Of a DNA stretch of 64,000 bases, positions 34,506-41,798 are shown piece after piece. The notes under the pieces were generated by a model. That model had not been told where the DNA came from. It did not search any database and saw only the letters and a list, made by a program, of their open reading frames with translations. The stretch is taken from contig NZ_BMHY01000014.1 of NCBI RefSeq assembly GCF_014641555.1, forward strand, positions 47,234 through 111,233, read 5' to 3'. The DNA comes from Paenibacillus radicis (ex Gao et al. 2016). GTDB lineage: Bacteria; Bacillota; Bacilli; Paenibacillales; Paenibacillaceae. Both the position numbers and the translations under genes were made by a program. Position 1 is the stretch's first letter. Every line of letters starts with the position of its first letter.

Positions 34506-35879
34506 ATGACACAATCCCAACAGCAATCCGGACCATCGCAACGAAAACGGCAAATTCATCTTTCCGCCTATTTAGTCGGAACTGGTATGCACGTAGCCGG
34601 CTGGCGTCACCCCCATGCGCAACCAGATGCAAGCATCGATATCGACTATTATCGCAAGCTGGCTCAGACGGCAGAACGCGGCAAGTTCGATATTGCTTTT
34701 ATAGCAGACAGTCTCGCTATTAATGAGCAATCCCACCCTAATATCCTCAACCGTTACGAACCGATTACACTCATTACGGCGCTTGCTTGTGCAACGACCC
34801 ATATTGGTGTCGTCGCTACCGCGTCCACTTCCTATATCGAACCGTTCAATCTGGCACGTCTGCTTCTGTCTGCCGATCATATCAGCAAGGGACGCGTAGG
34901 CTGGAATATTGTCACGACCCGGGATTTGTCAGGCAATACCGCGCTTAATTTCGGCGGGCAGGAGCATTATGAGCATAGCTACCGCTATAAGCGTGCCGAA
35001 GAGTTTGTCGAGGTTATTCAGGGGCTGTGGGATTCGTGGGAGGACGATGCCTTCCAGCGGGATAAAGCCAGCGGCGTCTTCTTCGATCCGGACAAACTGC
35101 ATCGCATCAACCATCAGGGCGAGTTTTTCTCCGTTCAAGGGCCGCTGAATATCGCCCGTTCCCAGCAGGGACATCCCGTACTTGTCCAAGCCGGAAATTC
35201 GGAGGCCGGACAAAGCTTTGCCGCCAAATCAGCAGAAGTCATCTTCTCCATTAAATACAATATTGAGGACGCTCAGACGTTCTATCGTTCCTTCAAAGAA
35301 AAAGCTGCCGCTGCCGGAAGATCGCCGGAGGATGTCTATATTTTGCAAGGGATTTCGCCCATCATTGCCGAGTCGGATGAAGCCGCCAAAGCGAAGCTCC
35401 GGCAGTTGGAGGCGCTTATTACGGATGAACAAGGCATCGGGTTCCTCGCTGATTATTTCCGCACCGTCGATTTTAGCGGCTTCACGCTGGAATCGCGCGC
35501 AATAGATGTTGGCCTCGACCGGGTCGATGAGAAAAAATCCGATTACAAGAAGCATCAGCCTGTCATCGCCCGTGAAAACCCGACGCTCCGCGAGGTGTAC
35601 TCCTTGTTGACCGGCTCCTTCAGCGGCGACCATCTGGTCGGCACGCCGGAGAAAATCGCCGATACGCTGGAGCATTGGTTCCAAGAACGAGCCGCTGACG
35701 GCTTTATGCTGATGGCTCCGCTGCTGCCGGACGGATTGGACGATTTCGTCAATTTAGTCGTTCCCATCCTTCAGGAGCGAGGGCTGTTCCGCACGGAGTA
35801 TGAGGGCAGCACGCTGCGCGAGCACTTCGGCTTGCCCAAGCCAGCCAACCGCTTCAGCGCCGCTGAGGTTAAGGCGTAA
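34506..35879 (+). CDS. NtaA/SnaA/SoxA-family FMNH2-dependent monooxygenase
   Basis: The 457-residue bacterial-luciferase-like TIM-barrel enzyme starts RQIHLSAYLVGTGMHVAGWRHP, then FDIAFIADSLA, THIGVVATASTSYIEPFNLAR and the family hallmark SKGRVGWNIVTT, followed by RYKRAEEFVEVIQGLWDSW. It ends with the usual NtaA tail (VPILQERGLFRTEYEGSTLREHFGL). This group oxidises nitrilotriacetate, EDTA, dibenzothiophene sulfones or small thioether compounds using FMNH2 from a separate reductase. Divergence from metNIQ with matched promoters suggests it processes the imported sulfur compound. A good AGGAGG precedes the ATG. No flavin reductase gene is in the window. Confidence 0.93.
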   Translation: MTQSQQQSGPSQRKRQIHLSAYLVGTGMHVAGWRHPHAQPDASIDIDYYRKLAQTAERGKFDIAFIADSLAINEQSHPNILNRYEPITLITALACATTHIGVVATASTSYIEPFNLARLLLSADHISKGRVGWNIVTTRDLSGNTALNFGGQEHYEHSYRYKRAEEFVEVIQGLWDSWEDDAFQRDKASGVFFDPDKLHRINHQGEFFSVQGPLNIARSQQGHPVLVQAGNSEAGQSFAAKSAEVIFSIKYNIEDAQTFYRSFKEKAAAAGRSPEDVYILQGISPIIAESDEAAKAKLRQLEALITDEQGIGFLADYFRTVDFSGFTLESRAIDVGLDRVDEKKSDYKKHQPVIARENPTLREVYSLLTGSFSGDHLVGTPEKIADTLEHWFQERAADGFMLMAPLLPDGLDDFVNLVVPILQERGLFRTEYEGSTLREHFGLPKPANRFSAAEVKA

Positions 35880-36054
35880 GGAAGCATAAGGAAAAGGATA
35901 TGACTCAAGGGAAGAGCATACGCGGGCGGCCTATAAAGGTGTAAGGCATGTCCTACACAGTTAGTTGGATCACTCAACTGGACTGTCCGGATGGCAGATG
36001 AACTCACAAATCTTCATGCAATGCATCATTTTCACGATTCCCAGCAAGCTCAGC
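35880..36054. other. Non-coding stretch after monooxygenase
   Basis: This is the first part of a roughly 900-bp region without a credible gene. A hairpin-forming segment (ACAGT-AGTTG and CAACT-ACTGT, about 35957-35986) lacks a T tract and so is not a convincing terminator. The rest of the region is the twin hairpin element. Confidence 0.4.
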
Positions 36055-36271
36055 CCATTAGCGAAGCTGGTTCGCAAATTTGCGAACCCATTTTCGTTAT
36101 TGCTGACTTGCATACCCCTCCATCACCAAAGAGCGAAGCAGACTTCGCTATCGGAGAACCTAGGTTCACGAATAGCGAAAGTTGCTTCGCTCTTTTACTC
36201 AAGACCCTCGCCCACCAGCTCTACAGCGAATCTCGCTTCGTTATTTAACGAATCGGGTTCGCTATCTGACA
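36055..36271. repeat. GCGAA multi-hairpin element, copy 1
   Basis: This ~215-bp non-coding element is built from inverted copies of GCGAA/TTCGC. It contains a perfect 20-bp palindrome (36069-36088, GGTTCGCAAA and its complement). It also has a 68-nt hairpin (36128-36195) with 25-nt arms AAAGAGCGAAGCA... and three mismatches, capped by the perfect palindrome GAACCTAGGTTC, and a third stem CTTCGTTA-TT-TAACGAA. Copy 2 lies at 36509-36730. It resembles no insertion sequence that I know: no transposase, no clear terminal repeats. Confidence 0.88.
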
Positions 36272-36508
36272 ATCACCAACCGCTGCCGTATTGTTCACAC
36301 CTGCACCATGTATGCTACCCGTTACTTTAAGTAACATATACCCCAGCATCACGCCCACTACTAGCATCATTTGAACCGATTCACATCATGTCAGCACCTT
36401 CAACACGTACATCACTAGTTACTTTAACTACCTTATAGGCCAGCGCATCATGTACACCACTCGTACCACTCGCACCATTACACCATTCATATTGCTTGCT
36501 CTGCATCT

Positions 36509-36730
36509 TGCCATTAGCGAAGCTGGTTCGCAATTTTGCGAAGCCATATTCGCTAATGGCTGATGTACTTGGCACCCTAAAATGAAAGAGCGAAGCAGAC
36601 TTCGCTATTGGAGAACCTAGGTTCACGAATAGCGAAAGTTGCTTCGCTCTTTTACTCAAGACCCTCGCCCACCAGCTCTACAGCGAAATTCGCTTCGTTA
36701 TTTAACGAAGCGGGTTCACTATCACGAAGA
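36509..36730. repeat. GCGAA multi-hairpin element, copy 2
   Basis: This copy has the same three-hairpin layout. Stem 1 at 36510-36560 has perfect 12-bp arms GCCATTAGCGAA and TTCGCTAATGGC enclosing TTCGCAA-TT-TTGCGAA. Stem 2 is at 36585-36652 (68 nt, identical length and cap to copy 1). Stem 3 at 36691-36712 is CGCTTCGTTA-TT-TAACGAAGCG. From stem 2 onward the two copies differ at only about five positions in 140 bp, while the left parts are more diverged but keep their pairing. Confidence 0.88.
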
Positions 36731-36782
36731 TCACCGTTGGCCACAACCTCCATGTCAGGCTGTTGCCCAGCAAACAGTGGGA

Positions 36783-37151
36783 TCATGGTCGGATCTCCCC
36801 TCGACGATAAATGATGACGAAGCCAGCTAGAAGCACCGCTGCGAGCAAATGAACGACGGGGTACACCCAGAACAACAGACGGGCATCCTTCACCTGCAGC
36901 AAATACCCCAGTGTCAACAAGAGCAATACGATCTGCACGATCATATTGCAGCCCCAGCCGAGCTTTCGCAACCATGCGGGCATGCGCAAGCCAGGATCTA
37001 GAAACAAGATGCCGGATAGTCCAAACAGAAGGCTCCACAAGTAGCCAAGAGGAGCTTCCTCAATGCGGAGCATGTAAGCCAATACAGGGGAAAGGTACAG
37101 GACGAAACAGATCAGAGTGGAAATACCCGTCGATATACGCCATGCCGTCAT
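36783..37151 (-). CDS. Hypothetical four-helix membrane protein
   Basis: The 122-residue product (MTAWRISTGISTLICFVLYL onward) has helices near 8-26, 34-50, 65-85 (NMIVQIVLLLLTLGYLL) and 92-115, ending in a basic tail. The ATG at 37151 has AGGAGG about 7 nt upstream. I recognise no family. It starts a run of small minus-strand genes for envelope proteins and ends just beside the second GCGAA element. Confidence 0.68.
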   Translation of the reverse strand: MTAWRISTGISTLICFVLYLSPVLAYMLRIEEAPLGYLWSLLFGLSGILFLDPGLRMPAWLRKLGWGCNMIVQIVLLLLTLGYLLQVKDARLLFWVYPVVHLLAAVLLAGFVIIYRRGEIRP

Positions 37152-37197
37152 AGCCATTCCTCCTAACCTATCAGCCTCAGCCTATCCTAGCTTCACC

Positions 37198-37635
37198 TTA
37201 TGACGTTGAAACTTGCCATCCGAGGCTGCTTGCAAGCTTTTCTACAGCCGGCTGTTTACCGGTCGTTTCTCCGTACTTCTGCATATAAATCAGAATGACA
37301 TTGTTTGCATTATAAATGACAGGAGAATACACCAGGTCAACTAGTGCAGTTTGCTCCTCAATTTTCTTCATGCCCTCATGTGCCTCCGTGGGAGCTTCAA
37401 ACTCATATACGTAGAGCAGTTCGCCGTTGTCGAATGCATAGGCTGCCGAATCTCTAGCAGACGTCAGACGGTAGCTTTCAAGCATTTCTGTCTCTGCCCC
37501 TTGAATGGACACTTGCTGCATCCCTTGCTTGACGTCATCCAAAGTATGAAGCTTTAATTGCAGCATAAATTTGTCATCCGAACAGCCCGTCAACAACAAG
37601 CAGCTTAGTAAAATAAACAATACCAGCCGTCTCAT
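37198..37635 (-). CDS. Putative lipoprotein
   Basis: The 145-residue protein has a lipoprotein signal (MRRLVLFILLSCLLLTGCSD, lipidated Cys 18). The mature part contains KLHTLDDVKQGMQQVSIQGAETEMLESYRL divided between a helix and strands, and a YVYEFEAPTEAHEGMKKIEE segment. This looks like a small extracytoplasmic alpha-beta domain that may compare signal values. Its start is 2 bp downstream of the DUF4177 gene stop. The function is unknown. Confidence 0.78.
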   Translation of the reverse strand: MRRLVLFILLSCLLLTGCSDDKFMLQLKLHTLDDVKQGMQQVSIQGAETEMLESYRLTSARDSAAYAFDNGELLYVYEFEAPTEAHEGMKKIEEQTALVDLVYSPVIYNANNVILIYMQKYGETTGKQPAVEKLASSLGWQVSTS

Positions 37636-37637
37636 CT

Positions 37638-37838
37638 TTAGGTCCTTTTTCTTTTCATCACGACGATCAAATCTTTGGACTGTCCTTGGTACTGACTCGT
37701 ATCTACACTCGACACGAGTTCCCAGCCTTGTGAGCCGGCCTCATTGAGAATGTCTTCGAATTGCTGCTCATCCACGTTGACGCCGCCCCAAAAGCTCCCG
37801 ATTTTGAACTTCAGCGTTTTATATTCCCACTTGTCCAT
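37638..37838 (-). CDS. DUF4177 domain protein
   Basis: The 66-residue protein MDKWEYKTLKFKIGSFWGGV, then LNEAGSQGWELVSSVDTSQ and DLIVVMKRK, carries the DUF4177 pattern (WEYK, LNxxGxxGWELV, KRK). The ATG at 37838 has GGGAGG 9 nt upstream. The function of DUF4177 is unknown. It forms an operon with the lipoprotein gene. Confidence 0.88.
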   Translation of the reverse strand: MDKWEYKTLKFKIGSFWGGVNVDEQQFEDILNEAGSQGWELVSSVDTSQYQGQSKDLIVVMKRKRT

Positions 37839-37910
37839 TTGCACTAGCCTCCCGGTCGATATTCACCTTTAGTTCCATTACTAAAGTTAACGTGAAAAAC
37901 CGGGAAATAG

Positions 37911-38149
37911 TTACAACGATTTGTCCTTTATTTCCGCCAGTAGTGCATTTTGCTCTCGAAGCAGCTCATTTAATTGCTCGAATTGTCTAACATGCTCTTC
38001 CTGCTGCAACTGACATCTCGTATTCATTTCGCTAAGTTCCTGCTGGATCTTGCCTGCTACAGAATCGTTGATTGCAATCTTAATAAATAAAAAATTGTTC
38101 CCACTACAATTAAGACCGTTATACCAGCAATAACTGCAAATCCTCCCAT
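37911..38149 (-). pseudogene. Frameshifted small membrane protein with coiled coil
   Basis: From an ATG at 38149 with an AGAGG site upstream the frame encodes MGGFAVIAGITVLIVVGTIF, a clear membrane helix, but stops at a TAG after 28 codons. Reading one base back at the T6 run (plus-strand A6 at 38089-38094) continues as LFIKIAINDSVAGKIQQELS and a Glu/Gln-rich coiled coil ending AEIKDKSL at 37911. Together they make a plausible ~80-residue protein with one helix and a coiled coil. The lower frame alone has only a weak TTG start at 38174. One missing base in the T run, a sequencing error or slippage would explain it. Confidence 0.7.
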
Positions 38150-38183
38150 CCAGCCTCTTCCCCTTCCCCTTCAAGCAGAGGTA

Positions 38184-38648
38184 CTAAATCCAGCGCAGAA
38201 ACTTCCGGTTATAAATTTGAATCTGATTATGTTCGGCCCAGCCCTTCAACGCCTTCATCGCTTCATCGTCGTTGCCGCTGACGTGGAAGCTGAACGTAAA
38301 CTGCCCCGGAACGATCTTCCTCCCCTTCGGCCTAATGCCTACAACAGGCTGGAAATAACCGTCGATCATAATGCAATCTACGTTTTTCGCATCGACTTCA
38401 TGCCCCCGCACATCCATCGTTGTCTCCAGCATCCGAATCTCCGAAGGCTTCGCCATCCTTCTCAAAATCAGATAAACCGTAATTGTTAGCGAGAAAACCA
38501 GCAGGATAACGACAAAATAAAATAACGGATTAAACCCGTTGCGGGTAAACGAGCTATAGATCAGCAATAGTTGACCAACGAGATAGGCACTCATCCCAAT
38601 CATGGTCTGCAAATGCAGCGGATGCTTGATCTCATATCTTCTTTTCAT
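38184..38648 (-). CDS. Hypothetical membrane protein with PH-like cytoplasmic domain
   Basis: The 154-residue protein has two helices (about 16-32 MIGMSAYLVGQLLLIYS and 40-62 LFYFVVILLVFSLTITVYLI) followed by a soluble domain (75-150). The domain's strands (IRMLETTMDVRGHEV, CIMIDGYFQPVVGI, FTFSFHVSG) and terminal helix (EAMKALKGWAEHN) suggest a bacterial PH-like fold. AAGGAG precedes the ATG. I recognise no family. Confidence 0.72.
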   Translation of the reverse strand: MKRRYEIKHPLHLQTMIGMSAYLVGQLLLIYSSFTRNGFNPLFYFVVILLVFSLTITVYLILRRMAKPSEIRMLETTMDVRGHEVDAKNVDCIMIDGYFQPVVGIRPKGRKIVPGQFTFSFHVSGNDDEAMKALKGWAEHNQIQIYNRKFLRWI

Positions 38649-38722
38649 TTAAAAGCAACTCCTTTATTCTTCATTCCAAATCATTCAACTAAGATAATAA
38701 ACCAGATTATACCACAGCCTCC

Positions 38723-38736
38723 ATGACAGTTGTCAT
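38723..38736. promoter_or_regulatory. Palindrome upstream of des, candidate DesR site
   Basis: ATGACA-GT-TGTCAT is a perfect 14-bp inverted repeat about 130 bp upstream of the desaturase start. Related ATGAC sequences follow at 38755 and 38768. DesR of Bacillus activates des from sites in this region, so this is a reasonable operator candidate. Confidence 0.55.
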
Positions 38737-38864
38737 ACCCTATCCTTGACGTTTATGACTTCAAGGGGATGACGCTTTTCTTTACAATTAAGATAGAAAA
38801 CAAGTACACCACCAAAAAAGACCTTACAACATTGCTTTACTCATCCCAACAGAGGGGGAATACG

Positions 38865-39935
38865 ATGACAAACCATTCGAATTCCGCAGCCAAACAAATC
38901 CAATTAAAAAAAGAAATCGCTCCCTATGAAAAAACCGATATGAAATCGAGCATTCGCCAGCTGGTGAATACGCTTGTTCCTTTATTCGGGCTTTGGTACG
39001 CCGCCTATGCAAGTCTTGCCGTATCTTACTGGCTCACAATTGTGCTCGGCATAGCCGCTTCAGGCTTCGTTATTCGCACCTTTATCATTTTCCACGACTG
39101 CTGTCACGGGTCCTTCTTCAAGAACAAACGGGCCAACGCCATCATGGGCACGATAACCGGCGTTCTGACTCATGTCCCTTATGCCCAGTGGAAATACAGT
39201 CATGCCATGCACCACGCAACTAGCGGCAACTTGGACAAAAGAGGCCTCGGCGACATTTGGATTCTAACGGTCGACGAGTATGTAGCAGCTCCGCTGTGGC
39301 GCCGTTTGGCTTACCGCTTTTACCGTCATCCGCTCGTTATGTTTGGACTTGGTCCCATTGCCGTATTTCTTGTTCAATACCGCTTCAACCGCAAGGGTGC
39401 AAGACGCAAAGAACGGATTAACACGTATGTGACCAATATTTCGATGGTAGTTCTGTACGCACTGCTGTGCTGGGCGATTGGCTGGCAAGCGTTCCTGCTC
39501 GTACACGGCCCGATCTTCTTCATGTCAGGCTTGCTCGGCATTTGGTTATTCTATGTACAGCATCAATTCGAGGATTCCTACTTCGAGAACGAAGAGGAGT
39601 GGAGCTACGTTAAGGCAGCCGTAGAAGGCAGCTCGTACTATAAGCTTCCAAAAGTGCTGCAATGGTTAACTGGCAACATTGGCTTCCACCACGTCCATCA
39701 CTTGAGCCCGAAGGTACCGAATTACTATTTGGAAGACGCGCATAATGCAACGCCGCCGCTTCATAAGGCAACTACAATTACATTGCGCACCAGTCTCCAA
39801 TCGCTCCGCTTCAAGCTATGGGATGAAGCAGCCAAAAACTTCGTCACTTTCCGTGAGGTTAAGCAGCGTATTCGTGTAAGACGAATTGTTCCCGAGCTTG
39901 TACCAGGAACGAAGACGGTCCGCCGTCCTAGCTGA
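38865..39935 (+). CDS. des: Acyl-lipid fatty acid desaturase (Des-like)
   Basis: The 356-residue membrane enzyme introduces a cis double bond into membrane phospholipid acyl chains, restoring fluidity after cooling. The three histidine boxes are visible: HDCCH near 83, HAMHH near 118 and HHVHH near 290. Hydrophobic pairs surround them (WYAAYASLAVSYWLTIVLG, AFLLVHGPIFFMSGLLGIW). The ATG at 38865 follows AGAGGGGG. The frame opens further upstream but without a ribosome binding site. The two-component genes desK and desR follow at once on the same strand, the classic thermosensing cassette. Confidence 0.95.
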   Translation: MTNHSNSAAKQIQLKKEIAPYEKTDMKSSIRQLVNTLVPLFGLWYAAYASLAVSYWLTIVLGIAASGFVIRTFIIFHDCCHGSFFKNKRANAIMGTITGVLTHVPYAQWKYSHAMHHATSGNLDKRGLGDIWILTVDEYVAAPLWRRLAYRFYRHPLVMFGLGPIAVFLVQYRFNRKGARRKERINTYVTNISMVVLYALLCWAIGWQAFLLVHGPIFFMSGLLGIWLFYVQHQFEDSYFENEEEWSYVKAAVEGSSYYKLPKVLQWLTGNIGFHHVHHLSPKVPNYYLEDAHNATPPLHKATTITLRTSLQSLRFKLWDEAAKNFVTFREVKQRIRVRRIVPELVPGTKTVRRPS

Positions 39936-39937
39936 AT

Positions 39938-39967
39938 TTGACTTTTATGCTACAATACATCTATAGA
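39938..39967 (+). promoter_or_regulatory. Possible desKR promoter
   Basis: TTGACT (39938-39943), an 18-nt spacer and TATAGA (39962-39967) lie just after the des stop. They could give desKR expression independent of the DesR-activated des promoter. Confidence 0.45.
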
Positions 39968-39996
39968 GACAGCGAACGGAGGAGGGAGGAACGCGT

Positions 39997-41121
39997 ATGA
40001 ATAAATGGCATCAGATTTTCCACAAAAACACCGGGCTTAGCCCCTATGTTTGGATCGTATTCTGTATCTTGCCCTTTTATTTCATTGTCCGTTCCTCTTC
40101 CACAATCGATATCGTCTACGGTGTCGCGCTCGTTCTGCTGTTCTTTACCTGCTATGTCCTTTCTTTCGTATCCAAAGGCTGGCAGGTCTATATGTGGACG
40201 GGCTTGCAGATTGTCATATCCATTGCGATGACGCTCTTGTTCAGCTACGTCTACTTTTCCATTTTTCTCGCCTTTTTCATCGGCAATATCCGGAATCGTG
40301 CAGGGTTTATCTCGCTCTATACGATCCATCTCGTCACAACCTTTATTACCATTAACTACGGTTTTATATCGACGAATTCCACGCTGCTCAGCCAATTCCC
40401 GTTCATCCTCATCAGCTTGATCGTAGTCATTCTCCTTCCCGTCAACAACTACAACCGGAACAAGCAAGAGAAGCTCGAGGTGAAGCTGGAGGATGCCAAC
40501 AAACGGATTTCCGAGCTGGTGAAGCTGGAGGAGCGGCAGCGGATTGCACGCGACCTTCACGATACACTAGGGCAGAAACTCAGTCTGATTGGGTTAAAAA
40601 GCGATTTGGCCAGCAGGCTCGTCGCAAGCGACCCTAATCGTGCCCAAGCCGAAATTCATGATGTACAGCAAACGGCTCGGACTGCACTAAAAGAAGTTCG
40701 TGAACTGGTTACCCAAATGCGGGGAACCCGGCTGGAGGATGAGGTCCACCGCGTCCATCAAATATTGAAAGCGGCCGAGATTGAACTCGCGATTGAGGGT
40801 GACCCCAAGCTTGCCAATACCTCACTGCTGAATGAGAACGTGCTGAGCATGTGTCTGAAGGAAGCGGTCACCAATATCGTCAAACACAGCGAAGCGACAG
40901 CATGCTGCGTTACCATTGAACCGACTCGGACCGATCTCGCTTTACGGGTACAGGATAATGGCAAAGGCATAAATGCAACGCGCAGCGGCTTCCGCAACGG
41001 CAACGGGCTGAAAGGGATCAAAGAGAGGCTGGAGTTCGTCAACGGCAATCTGGAAATTGTATCAACAGGACAAGGCACGACACTCGTCATTCGCGTGCCC
41101 AATGTCGTCAATCAACTTTAG
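39997..41121 (+). CDS. desK: Thermosensor histidine kinase DesK-like
   Basis: The 374-residue kinase has about five membrane helices in residues 18-155 (including WIVFCILPFYFIVR and FILISLIVVILLPV), then a coiled linker and the HisKA_3 H-box ERQRIARDLHDTLGQKLSLI near 180-199. The N-box KEAVTNIVKHS is near 288 and G-boxes are VQDNGKG and GLKGIKERL. DesK senses membrane thickness and order through its helices and switches between phosphatase and kinase toward DesR. A strong GGAGG precedes the ATG. Position between des and desR makes the assignment firm. Confidence 0.95.
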   Translation: MNKWHQIFHKNTGLSPYVWIVFCILPFYFIVRSSSTIDIVYGVALVLLFFTCYVLSFVSKGWQVYMWTGLQIVISIAMTLLFSYVYFSIFLAFFIGNIRNRAGFISLYTIHLVTTFITINYGFISTNSTLLSQFPFILISLIVVILLPVNNYNRNKQEKLEVKLEDANKRISELVKLEERQRIARDLHDTLGQKLSLIGLKSDLASRLVASDPNRAQAEIHDVQQTARTALKEVRELVTQMRGTRLEDEVHRVHQILKAAEIELAIEGDPKLANTSLLNENVLSMCLKEAVTNIVKHSEATACCVTIEPTRTDLALRVQDNGKGINATRSGFRNGNGLKGIKERLEFVNGNLEIVSTGQGTTLVIRVPNVVNQL

Positions 41122-41133
41122 GAGGTGAGCGTA

Positions 41134-41733
41134 ATGATACGAATCGTCATCGCAGAGGATCAACGGATGCTGCTTGGCGCACTTGCGTCGCTGCTTGATC
41201 TGGAGGAAGATATGCAGGTCGTCGGACGGGCTGGAAACGGCGAGGAGGCTGTTGCGCTCGTCCATCTTCATAAGCCGGACGTCGTCATTATGGATATCGA
41301 AATGCCGGCAAAAACCGGACTGGAAGCCGCCGAAGAGCTGAAAGGCGCTGGCTGCAAAGTCATTATCCTTACTACCTTCGCCCGCAGCGGCTATTTCGAC
41401 CGTGCACTCAAAGCGGGAGTCAGCGGCTATCTGTTAAAGGACAGCCCCAGTGAGGAGCTTGCGGCTTCAATTCGCAGCGTGATAGCCGGGCGTCGTATCT
41501 ACGCCCCGGAGCTGATGGACGAAGCATACGGCGAGGAGAACCCCCTCACCGAACGGGAGAAGGAAGTACTCGGTTTGATCGCCGATGGCAAGAACACCAA
41601 GGAAATCGCCAGCGAGCTCTATATTACGACCGGAACGGTTCGCAATTACATTTCCGTCATCCTCGATAAGCTCGACGTCAGCAATCGCATCGAAGCGATT
41701 ACCCGCTTTAAAGAAAAGGGCTGGTTCAAGTAG
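41134..41733 (+). CDS. desR: Response regulator DesR-like (NarL/LuxR family)
   Basis: The 199-residue protein has a receiver domain (VIAEDQRMLLGALASLL with the acidic pair, phosphoacceptor Asp in DVVIMDIEMP near 54, Lys in LLKDS near 104) and a LuxR-type helix-turn-helix (LTEREKEVLGLIADGKNTKE, then ELYITTGTVRNYISVILDKL). Phosphorylated by DesK, it activates des. The ATG at 41134 has TAGGAGG 8 nt upstream; an upstream GTG at 41125 overlaps that site and is rejected. Confidence 0.95.
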   Translation: MIRIVIAEDQRMLLGALASLLDLEEDMQVVGRAGNGEEAVALVHLHKPDVVIMDIEMPAKTGLEAAEELKGAGCKVIILTTFARSGYFDRALKAGVSGYLLKDSPSEELAASIRSVIAGRRIYAPELMDEAYGEENPLTEREKEVLGLIADGKNTKEIASELYITTGTVRNYISVILDKLDVSNRIEAITRFKEKGWFK

Positions 41734-41798
41734 AGAATGGGAGTAAAACCCCTTTCCCCTTGACCAGCTCTTTTCTTGTTAATTGACCGCCCTCAGGC

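Noticed and set aside
36381..36659. Minus-strand frame of 92 codons across the GCGAA element
   Set aside because: Lies entirely in the repeated hairpin element, low-complexity Ser/Leu/Phe composition, no ribosome binding site.
38089..38094. Programmed -1 frameshift site
   Set aside because: The heptamer around T6 does not allow full re-pairing of the A-site codon (TAT to TTA) and T6 is short for efficient transcriptional slippage, so a mutation or sequencing error is more likely.
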